This document shows, piece after piece, positions 20,372-27,835 of a DNA stretch of 64,000 bases. A program made the translations under genes and the position numbers. Location: the NCBI RefSeq assembly GCF_023159225.1, contig NC_063162.1:103308094-103372093 (forward strand), read 5' to 3'. The stretch comes from Perognathus longimembris pacificus (lineage: Eukaryota > Chordata > Mammalia > Rodentia > Heteromyidae). Numbering within the stretch: position 1 is the first letter of the stretch; every line of letters starts with the position of its first letter. The notes below the pieces were generated by a model. It saw nothing but the letters and a program-made list of their open reading frames with translations. It was not told the origin of the DNA and did no database searches.

Positions 20372-22231
20372 CTGGACGCAGCAGAGCTCTCTAAGGCCGG
20401 GGTGGTCAAGGGACGCCTTGACTCCCTTCTGGAAGTCCTCATTGGGGAGGACATGTATAAATTTTGTAAAAAAATCAGCAATTCTGACCTTGTTCCCTGT
20501 TCGGCACGTGGTCTTGTCTATCTGTGTTTGTTCACACTCCTACTCCTGTTTGCTAGTGCTATGATTGACTTTCCTCTACAGGGAAGCATGGAACGACCAA
20601 AATCCACTGAGGAACTGCTCCTCTACCTGTGTCTGTTCTTGGTTTTGCTTTTGGTAATTGTTGCTATCAGATGTGTTTTACAGGAAAATATGGGACGACA
20701 AGTGGCTTCTGCTGAGAAACTCCCCCTAAACCTGATCTTAGAACATTTTAAAGATTTTGAGAAGAGAGCAAAGTTATCTGGTGATTGTGTCTTCCCTGGA
20801 AAACTGACTACTTTCTGCCAGCTGGTATGGCCCACCCTCGGTACTGGGTGGCCCCCAGAAGGCACCTTTAATCTCTCACTTGTTTATGAATCCCAGGCAA
20901 TGATTGTCAGCAACCGAGAATATCTGGACCAGGTTCCCTACATCGTAGCATGGCGCTATTTAATAGAGGAACCTCCAGAGTGGCTGAAACCCCTTTTGCC
21001 TCCCGAGAATACCTCCACTGTTTTGGCTTTGAAATCACGGCCGCCGCTGCTTCCTAAACAGCTGAAGGGCATGCTGCCTCTCCCGCCGGAGGAGGAGGAG
21101 GATATCTTGCTCACACCCCACTCAATCCCCCCGCGCGTCCGCCATAGGGTGCCTATTGACCTCTCCCTCAGGGAGTCAGATCAAGTCCTCTTGAGTCCAT
21201 CCCATACTCGCTCTGGCTCTTCATATGGGGAGGCTGGAGGAAGGGACAGGAGAGAGACTCGCCCCTCAGCCCACCAAAGTAGGGATCCCCTTCCTCCCCC
21301 TGCTGCACTCCCACTTAGACAGGTGGGACCCCCTGAAGAGGGCCAGGCTCACCCTTATGAGGTTCATGTCCCCTTTGCTTCTAATGATCTATTAAATTGG
21401 AAACAACAGAACCCTCCCTTCTCAAAGAAGCCTCAGGCACTAACCTCTTTGTTAGAAACTCTCTTTATGACTCATCGACCCACCTGGGCCGATATCCAGC
21501 AACTCCTGGACATCCTCTTCACCACTGAGGAGAAAGACAGGATTCTCCGGGAAGCCAAGAAGCTGGTCCCAGGAAACAACGGCAGGCCATCGGAAGACCC
21601 CCTTGAGATAGAGGAAGCCCTGCCCTCCCGGAATCCGGACTGGAACCCGAATTCATCAGCAGGTAGGGAGCGGCTAAAGGTTTATCGCCAGACTATTCTG
21701 GGTGGTCTCCAGGCTGCTGGAAAGCGCCCTATGAACTTGTCTAAAGTAGGGGAAGTAAGACAGGGAATGGATGAGTCCCCAGCAGCCTATTTAGAAAGGC
21801 TTCTTGATGCTTACCGTACTTATACTCCTATAGACCCAGAGGCTGAGGAAAATAAAAAGGCGATTAATGTAGCATTTGTGGGACAAGCAGCTCCAGACAT
21901 TAGAAGAAAGATTCAGAAGATTGAAGGGTTTGAAGGAAAAAATTTGTCAGAGTTAGTGGAGATTGCCATCAGAGTTTTTGACAACAGGGATTCTGCAGAA
22001 GAGAGACAGGTTAGGAAACTGGCTAAGATTTTTGCTATCTCCCAAGAGGAACAGAAGAGGAAAACAGGCTCTGAGCCCCGTGAGAGAAGACTATGGAGAA
22101 GTAGAAGTAAAAGTAGGGAAAGAGCGTGGATGTTAGAGAAGGATCAGTGCAGCTACTGCAAGAGGAAAGGGCATTGGAGAGGAGAATGCTCAGAGAGAAG
22201 GGAAACCAAAACACTGGCCTTGGATGATTGA
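20372..22231 (+). CDS. gag: glycoGag-like N-terminally extended Gag (619 aa, CTG start inferred)
   Basis: The gag frame stays open upstream of the Gag Met back to a TAA at 20357. No ATG precedes 20453. The CTG at 20372 has A at -3 and G at +4, the strong context used by the CUG start of murine leukaemia virus glycosylated Gag. The 106-residue leader holds two hydrophobic segments (encoded at about 20516-20569 and 20612-20671), and the second repeats the first: both begin YLCLF. In-frame ATGs at 20453, 20561 and 20588 also exist. By analogy the product would be a membrane-inserted Gag with N-glycosylation; NxS/T sites are present in Gag. Whether it is made is unknown, because this copy has no 5' promoter. 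Confidence 0.7.
   Translation: MDAAELSKAGVVKGRLDSLLEVLIGEDMYKFCKKISNSDLVPCSARGLVYLCLFTLLLLFASAMIDFPLQGSMERPKSTEELLLYLCLFLVLLLVIVAIRCVLQENMGRQVASAEKLPLNLILEHFKDFEKRAKLSGDCVFPGKLTTFCQLVWPTLGTGWPPEGTFNLSLVYESQAMIVSNREYLDQVPYIVAWRYLIEEPPEWLKPLLPPENTSTVLALKSRPPLLPKQLKGMLPLPPEEEEDILLTPHSIPPRVRHRVPIDLSLRESDQVLLSPSHTRSGSSYGEAGGRDRRETRPSAHQSRDPLPPPAALPLRQVGPPEEGQAHPYEVHVPFASNDLLNWKQQNPPFSKKPQALTSLLETLFMTHRPTWADIQQLLDILFTTEEKDRILREAKKLVPGNNGRPSEDPLEIEEALPSRNPDWNPNSSAGRERLKVYRQTILGGLQAAGKRPMNLSKVGEVRQGMDESPAAYLERLLDAYRTYTPIDPEAEENKKAINVAFVGQAAPDIRRKIQKIEGFEGKNLSELVEIAIRVFDNRDSAEERQVRKLAKIFAISQEEQKRKTGSEPRERRLWRSRSKSRERAWMLEKDQCSYCKRKGHWRGECSERRETKTLALDD
20690..22231 (+). CDS. gag: Gag polyprotein, intact (513 aa)
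   Basis: The start is chosen at ATG 20690 because it gives Met-Gly (MGRQ), the N-myristoylation form of retroviral matrix, in good context (A at -3, G at +4). Matrix runs to about residue 120, with the conserved DQVPYIVAWR near residues 80-89. A proline-rich p12-like region follows (about 120-220). Capsid starts around residue 220. The major homology region is RQGMDESPAAYLERLLDAYR at 357-376. Nucleocapsid has one zinc knuckle, CX2CX4HX4C (CSYCKRKGHWRGEC), at 487-500. Length is close to gammaretroviral Gag. No PPxY or P(T/S)AP late motif is visible; PSAH at 192-195 is the nearest. The stop is TGA followed by C, in frame with protease. Confidence 0.93.
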   Translation: MGRQVASAEKLPLNLILEHFKDFEKRAKLSGDCVFPGKLTTFCQLVWPTLGTGWPPEGTFNLSLVYESQAMIVSNREYLDQVPYIVAWRYLIEEPPEWLKPLLPPENTSTVLALKSRPPLLPKQLKGMLPLPPEEEEDILLTPHSIPPRVRHRVPIDLSLRESDQVLLSPSHTRSGSSYGEAGGRDRRETRPSAHQSRDPLPPPAALPLRQVGPPEEGQAHPYEVHVPFASNDLLNWKQQNPPFSKKPQALTSLLETLFMTHRPTWADIQQLLDILFTTEEKDRILREAKKLVPGNNGRPSEDPLEIEEALPSRNPDWNPNSSAGRERLKVYRQTILGGLQAAGKRPMNLSKVGEVRQGMDESPAAYLERLLDAYRTYTPIDPEAEENKKAINVAFVGQAAPDIRRKIQKIEGFEGKNLSELVEIAIRVFDNRDSAEERQVRKLAKIFAISQEEQKRKTGSEPRERRLWRSRSKSRERAWMLEKDQCSYCKRKGHWRGECSERRETKTLALDD

Positions 22232-22423
22232 CAGAGTCGGGGCTCTCCCCTCCCAGAGCCTAGGGTAACTCTAAAAGTGGAGGGAAAACCAGTCAGATTC
22301 TTAGTGGACACTGGAGCAGATATGTCAGTTTTAAAGCAGGCCTTAGGGCCGATGACCAACCAAAGGACAAAAGTAACTTGTTGCAAAGCCCCCCGGACCG
22401 GTGGATGTCCAATGCCGGGCTAA
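22232..22423 (+). pseudogene. pro: Protease N-terminal stub
   Basis: It continues in the gag frame after the TGA, as in gammaretroviruses, where gag-pol is made by stop read-through. The aspartic protease active site LVDTGADMS is present (Asp at 22307-22309). Homology ends near 22380, where a deletion joins protease to the end of reverse transcriptase. The frame then meets TAA at 22421-22423. About 50 of roughly 125 protease residues remain, so no working enzyme can be made. Confidence 0.88.
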
Positions 22424-23331
22424 CACAGTACCAGGCCCTGTTGCTCAATCAGCCTAAAGTGACTTTCCGAGCTTCCACAGCCCTCAACCCTACTACCCTG
22501 CTGCCAGACACTGATCAGACAGTGCTGCACGACTGTGCGGAGGTTGTGGCCCATGTCCACAGCATTCGACCAGACCTCACAGATGTCCCGCTACCAGACG
22601 CGGAAAAGACCATGTTCACCGATGGGAGCAGCTACGTGATGGACGGAGTAAGGCTAGCGGGAGCAGCGGTCGTGGAAGGGGACCAGGTCATCTGGGCTGA
22701 GCCGTTACCAGTGAGCACCTCAGCGCAAAAAGCTGAGCTCATTGCCCTAACCCAAGCTCTGACGCTGGGAAAGGACAAGAAGGTCAACATCTATACGGAC
22801 AGCAGGTATGCATTTGCCACTGTACATGTACACGGGGCCATTTATAAGGAGCGCGGGCTGCTGACAGCAGAAGGCAAAACCATCAAAAACAAAGAACAGA
22901 TATTAGGCCTACTTCGGGCCATATGGTTGCCAAAGGCAGTTGCTGTAATGCACTGCCAAGGACATCAGAAGGGAAACTCAGAGGAAGCAAAGGGGAACCG
23001 GAGAGCGGATGAGGCTGCACGGGAAGTGGCTACAAGAGATAGGGGCCCGATGGCATTAGCCCTTCTCCCAACGCCAGCCCTCCCAGAGAAGCCCCAGTAT
23101 TCTTCTGAAGATCAAAAGTTTCTCCAGTCTCTTCACAATGTAAGTGAAAAGGGAAACTGGAAACAGACTCACAGTGGAAGAATTATTCTTCCACGAGCAT
23201 TAGGACAGACTCTCATTAAGCAAATACACCAGGGAACCCATCTAGGAAAGAGCAAGCTAGCGGAATTAATCCGCCGGTTCTACTATATACCTGAAATGGA
23301 CAAAATGCTAGAGGATATTGCAATCTGGTGA
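22385..23331 (+). pseudogene. pol: Pol remnant: RT connection, RNase H, integrase N-terminus
   Basis: The frame is +2 relative to gag/protease. It starts abruptly with the gammaretroviral RT connection region ([10 protein letters not shown]), so the polymerase fingers, palm (YxDD) and thumb are deleted. RNase H looks complete: FTDGSS, AELIAL, YTDSRY and RRADEA supply the four acidic residues, with a HCQGHQ motif before the last. Integrase begins after it. Its zinc domain has HQGTH (HxxxH), but the sequence stops at a TGA (23329-23331) before the CxxC pair. The catalytic core is absent. The frame is open for about 310 codons but has no start of its own. Confidence 0.9.
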
Positions 23332-24542
23332 TGACCCACTAAAATGGACATTTGTAAAACATTTGAACTAGTAATGTTCTTGTGACTTTGATAAAGAGTA
23401 AGAATGGACGAGTTTAAGATGGAACTTGGAGTTTGAGCATTACCAAATTTTTGGAGGTTTATTACATTGTCAAAAGAGGAACTGAGGAAAAGACTTTAAA
23501 ATCAAAAATGCATTTCCAGTCTGTCTATAGGCATTTTTGTAACAGTTTTCAACAGACCCACACAGGACAGGTGATTCCTTAGCAAGTTACAGGTAAGAGC
23601 ATACTTAAAAACTATTTCTGTGTGGACCACCTTGTTGCTTTAATTGGAGTAAAGTGGCCTCTTATATGACTCACTGATCTGAAATCTGCGGTTCAAAGCC
23701 AGCCCGGGCAGAGAAAGGTCCCTGTGAGAGTCTTCGTCTCTACTCAGCCAGCAGAGTGCTGGGAACAGAGCTGTGAGTTGCTTTGAGGCTCAAAGTGGTA
23801 GAGTGCTAGTCTTGAGCTGGAGAGCTGAGGGACAGCACTCAAGCCCTGAGTCCAAGTCCAGTGACGGACCAAGAGAAATGCCAAAGGTGCATTTACCTCT
23901 GAGTGGAAAAGTCACTCCTGGGACAAATGGAGCATCCAGAGGCAGCAAGCCACTGCTTGGATGGCAGAGACAGTGTCAGATCTCAGAGTCACCTGTGTTT
24001 GGCCTTTCAAAAGTTAACTGGAGCCGGGAGGTCCTAAAAGAATGGTTTATAAGCATGCCTTTCTAAATGCCCATGTCTTTCTACTGGGCAGGAACTTGCC
24101 AGTCATCTGTGATAGTGGGTAGTAAATCTAAGATACTGGGGAGACATTCTTCCTGTGGTAACCTTCCCACTCCTCTAAGTTAACTGGAGTTGAGAAAAAC
24201 ATGCGTGGCAGGCTACAGAGTCACTCCCAGGAAATGCTTGGAGTGGGAGGTGTATCCAAGTGTATTAGGGTGTCCAGATGAACTAGGGTGCGACCTCAGA
24301 GGAGGTATGCCAGTTACCTAGGTAACTGGATGGAGACTTAAAACAGGTGAGAACACCTGTAACTGCCCTGGGGGTGGACCTCATAGATAACCAGGTTCTT
24401 TCTGGGTACAAGCCTAAGAACAGCAGTAACATCAGACTGGCTCTTGTATCATGCTTGCTCTCCCCAAAAACCTGTGGATGGAACCATGTTACAGTCCAGG
24501 CAAAAAGCTCTTAGAGAAATCAATGATTTGATTTTCATGTAC
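23332..24542 (+). other. Non-retroviral segment in place of integrase core and env
   Basis: About 1.2 kb with no similarity I can see to integrase, surface or transmembrane Env, and many stops in all frames. It contains a B1-like + Geo SINE at about 23640-23880. It ends at the polypurine tract. This could be captured host DNA or a drifted non-coding retroviral region like that of VL30 elements. The ORF at 23773-24066 covers the SINE and is not a gene. Confidence 0.7.
23640..23880 (+). mobile_element. B1-like + Geo dimeric SINE inside the retroviral copy
   Basis: The left arm (ggttcaaagccagcccgggc, then gagagtcttcgtctctac) is joined to the right arm (gaggctcaaagtggtagagt, then cactcaagccctgagtccaa). 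Moderate divergence from the consensus. Confidence 0.8.
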
Positions 24543-24560
24543 AAGAAAAAAACGGGGGAA
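24543..24560 (+). promoter_or_regulatory. Polypurine tract
   Basis: aagaaaaaaacgggggaa, purine throughout except one C, sits directly before TGTAGTGGGG, the start of U3. This is the plus-strand primer position. Confidence 0.9.
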
Positions 24561-25046
24561 TGTAGTGGGGAGGCCAGATCTGCCCAGTGCCATCAATAGC
24601 TGTGGAGGGACTTCAGGTTGACTCCAGCTCAGATTAGAGCAGAAGCCAACTCCATCTCCACTAAGCCCTCCCCCACCCTATTCAGGGAAGCTCCCTTTAC
24701 TATGTAGATTGACTACCTGAGGCCTGGGAGCTTCAAGGGAACCTGTGTCCTCCTCTTTATTATGATAAGTTATGTAGATTAACCACCTGAGGCTTGGGAG
24801 CTTCAAGGAAACCAGCTATGAATATGCATATCCGCCTGCATCATGTGAGCCCCGCCAAATCCATGCGTCAATTCTAACTAGAATGATAGGTTAGTTCAAA
24901 TGAATATTATGAGACAGACTGTAACTCTATTGGCCACCTGCGTGCGGCCTAGCATGCTCTGTAAGTGTTGTATCTTCATTGGTCACCTGCGTGTGACAAG
25001 TTTGTCTGTGATGTTTGCCTTATAACCAGGCTGGAAGGCCACACGG
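24561..25046 (+). promoter_or_regulatory. 3' LTR U3 (enhancer/promoter)
   Basis: It begins with TG after the polypurine tract. A 43-bp direct repeat with period 70 lies at 24701-24743 and 24771-24813 (tatgtagatt ... gggagcttcaagg). A second pair, attggccacctgcgtg/attggtcacctgcgtg (24929 and 24978), combines a reversed CCAAT box with an E-box-like CACCTG. An octamer-like atatgcatat is near 24832. TATAA is at 25021-25025. This is the only promoter in the copy, and it points out of the element into downstream flanking DNA. Confidence 0.88.
25021..25025 (+). promoter_or_regulatory. TATA box of the 3' LTR
   Basis: tataacc lies 26 bp upstream of 25047, the base corresponding to the first base of the element at 18990. 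The spacing fits RNA polymerase II initiation. Confidence 0.85.
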
Positions 25047-25245
25047 GGGCGGTCCCAGCTCCCGAGTCTGGGCCGCCCAGGTGTGTACAAGCCCAGCTCC
25101 CGAGTCTGGGCTCCACACGTGGTTGGCAGTTTCGGCTCCCGAGTCCGGGCTGCGACCAAGGCCTGTCGGTTCACTTTTTGTTCACTTTTTACTTCCCCAA
25201 TAAAACTGTCTTTTTGTCAAAAAAAAAAAAAAAAAAAAAAAAAAA
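25047..25245 (+). terminator. 3' R, polyadenylation signal and poly(A) tail
   Basis: R runs from 25047 to 25218, with AATAAA at 25199-25204. A run of 27 A follows (25219-25245), exactly where R gives way to U5 in the 5' copy. The tail is thus a copied mRNA poly(A), not part of an LTR. Confidence 0.93.
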
Positions 25246-25260
25246 GAGAGAAGGGACCAG
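25244..25260 (+). repeat. Right target-site duplication of the retroviral copy
   Basis: Perfect match to 18973-18989. The flanking unique DNA continues with aataatgaat at 25261. Confidence 0.95.
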
Positions 25261-26299
25261 AATAATGAATAAGACTATAGTAGTAAACTCAGCTGTTGGC
25301 TACACACACACACACACACACACCATCACCATCACTAAGCAGGTCTTTGAAACATCACCATAAAAAAGTCTAACTTGCTTACTGCCAGCTTGAGCCAAAT
25401 TATACTTTCTTGGGATAACATTCCTTTCAGAGAAGAGGGCTGAACGTCCCTTCTCCCCAGAATCCCATACTCATTACTTTATAATTGCACTGCTACACTT
25501 TCCTACTGGGATGGATTTTAAACTAGCACCACCCCTCTGGCCCTTTATTTGCTAAAACACCCAGAACTCACAGTCCCACCTCTTAAGTAATCAGAGATTC
25601 CAAAAGGAATACCTATACCAATCCTTCATGTATCTTTAGTCAGCTCCCTCTCCCTTTCTCCTTATTTAGAATTGTAGACTTACCCCACGAAGGATCACAC
25701 AACTTATTATTTTAGTTCCCCTACATTCCCCAGATTAACCTACATTCAACACATCTTTGTGTTTTTCTCCGAATTTCCGAGGATTAGATGGGTCAAGTCG
25801 ATCTGTGTCCTTGGTCACATATTCTCCACTAAACTCTAAAACTGTATTTTATCAGCCTTTTCCAAATGCCTCTCTCAATCTGAAATCACACCTTTCTTTT
25901 GACTCTTATCTCTCCATGTGCTCTGCTTTCTTCCTGTTATAATTCATTTGTCTTTTCTCTTTTTGTCAAAATTCTTAAATCACCCTTACCTCTTTTTTCC
26001 ATTCATTCATACATATTCCACCCACTATAATCTGGCTGTTTCCAGTCCTCTTCCCCATTTTATCAAAAATTTTTCTTGATTGGGTTGCAAAATAATGAAA
26101 CCCTTTTATCTTTAAAACCAGTTACTTTCCCATTGAACTACTGATTAAACAGAGGAACAGCCCAAGGACCAAGAACCAGGGATAGTAAGAATCGCTGGAC
26201 AAGAATTCCTTGTGACCCCATGAGAAGTCAGGTAGGTTAATATAAATAAACTACCCTAGGCTGTTGGATTTGGGCACTAATCTTTCTCTTTTAAAAACC
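25261..26299. other. Unique DNA with (CA)n microsatellite
   Basis: A (CA)n tract lies at 25302-25323. Otherwise unique non-coding DNA. Confidence 0.5.
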
Positions 26300-26475
26300 C
26301 TAACAGGCCAGGTGCTGGTGGTTCAAACCTATAGTCCTAGCTAATCAAGAGGCTGAGAAATGAGGATCACAGTTCAAAGCTAGCCTGAGCAGGATACTTT
26401 GTGGTAGAAAACTAGCTTTGAGTATAAAGGCTCAGGAACAGCAGCCCTCAGGCAGTTCAAGCCCAGGACAAGTAT
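26300..26475 (+). mobile_element. B1-like + Geo dimeric SINE
   Basis: It starts aacaggccaggtgctggtgg and includes tagctaatcaagaggctgag, with a shortened right arm (tagctttgagtataaaggct). An A/G-rich simple tract follows at about 26575-26630. Confidence 0.7.
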
Positions 26476-27432
26476 AAAAAATATCAAGATGCGGTATAGT
26501 CATAATTTACTTCTGTCTCCAATTAGCCACCAATAAGCTAGAAGTGGAGCTGTGGACTGTGGAGTGGGACTGAGAAAAAAGCAAAGAAAGAAAAGAGAAG
26601 AAATAAGAAAACAAAAAAGAAAAGAAAAGAAGCTGTATATGAGGACTTTTGGGGAAATCTGTCTGTGTCTGAGTTCTTGGGGGCACTGTTTACTGTTTTC
26701 TCACTCCTGTACATTACAGACAGGCCTATTTATCAATTATGAGTAAGAACTGCGTATGACACTTGCAGTAAACTCATGGTGAGAATCATCTAGCTAGTCA
26801 CATTCAATTTGTTATTATATTTTAATAACTTTTGAGTTTCTTTTTGAATTTGATTCATTTCAAAGTAACTAGGAGCATATGATAGACTTATTGAAAATTC
26901 TTAAAGAGCATTCTTAAAAGCAGGACAGAGAGGAGAATGATACAGTGGAGAAGAGCAATAGTTTAAACCCAGGGTCTTGCAATCTAGCCTTGTTTTTTCA
27001 GGCCTAGTCTTTCTGGGTTTCAGTCTGATTTGCTAATCTGAGGAAACTAAATCTCACACTTAGGGCTCCTTCCAACCTTTAAATTTAAAAAAAGATACTT
27101 AATTTGAAAATTTTCTCAAGTTCTTTTCAAAAGAAATCTTCTGTTCTTTGTGAACCATTGTTATTCTCTGAGACAAATGCATGATTAATTCATTAATCTA
27201 TTAGACATTTATAGATATAATGAGATATTTATTCATTGAAAACAGTGAAACTTCTAGATTATATTGTGGTTACAAAGCATTCTTCCCCAGCTACGAGAGT
27301 GTCATATTTTCCATCTAACATTATATGGCCACTCTGCTTTAATCTCAGGTCTGCCTCTTGTTTTTTCCTCCAGAATACTAAACATGTGCAAAATATTAGC
27401 AATGGCAAAACTTAAAGACTATTCAAGGTTAG
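26476..27432. other. Unique DNA
   Basis: GA-rich stretch at 26570-26630, then AT-rich unique sequence. No gene recognised. Confidence 0.45.
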
Positions 27433-27450
27433 GAAAAAACTCTTAAGTAA

Positions 27451-27800
27451 ATTATTTTTTCTATCTTTTTGTTGTTGTTGTTGTAATTGCTCGTGGGGCT
27501 TGAACTTTGGACCTAGGTGCTGTCCCTGAGCTCATCAGCTCAAAGCTAGTGCTCTACCAATCGAGTCATAGTTCCACTTTTTTTTTTTTTTTTGCCAGTC
27601 CTGGGCCTTGCACTCAGGGCCAGAGCACCATCCCTGGCTTCTTCCTGCTCAAGGCTGTAGCACTCTGCCACCTGAGCCACAGCGCCCCTTCTGGCCATTT
27701 TCCATATATGTGGTGCTGGGAAGTCGAACCGAGAGCTTCATGTGTAGGAGGCAAGCACTCTTGCCACTAGGCCATATTCCCAGCCCTCCACTTTCTTAAA
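27451..27800 (-). mobile_element. Nested antisense SINEs
   Basis: The outer copy is an antisense B1-like/Geo SINE (27455-27570, T-rich left end with a (TTG)n run). It is flanked by aactcttaagtaaa at about 27438 and about 27801, apparently its target duplication. Inside it lies a full antisense ID-like/Geo dimer (about 27573-27786). The repeated tccacttt on each side may be the target duplication of the inner copy. Confidence 0.75.
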
Positions 27801-27835
27801 GAAACTCTTAAGTAAAACAAGATTTTAAAAGAACC

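Larger units (their letters stand above)
18990..25245 (+). mobile_element. Gammaretrovirus-like endogenous element, retrocopied from RNA
   Basis: The order is R, U5, PBS, long leader with minisatellite, gag, protease stub, RNase H/integrase stub, about 1.2 kb of non-retroviral DNA, polypurine tract, U3, R, then a poly(A) run (25219-25245). There is no 5' U3 and no U5 after the second R. It starts 26 bp downstream of the position homologous to the first T of the TATA box and is bounded by a 15-17 bp target duplication. This is the form of a packaged or polyadenylated RNA copied in by LINE-1. Gag domain order, a gag stop read through in the same frame into protease, and the RNase H sequence place it with gammaretroviruses (class I ERV). 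The tRNA-Gly primer site and missing env recall rodent VL30-type elements. It cannot replicate by itself: reverse transcriptase is gone and it has no 5' promoter. Confidence 0.92.

Noticed and set aside
20402..20404. Start of the extended Gag at this GTG
   Set aside because: GTG is a poor eukaryotic start. The frame is open further upstream, and the CTG at 20372 has a much better context and a known precedent.
23773..24066. 97-codon frame as a possible env or accessory gene
   Set aside because: It covers the right arm of a SINE and unrelated sequence. No signal peptide, Env motif or repeat-free coding pattern.
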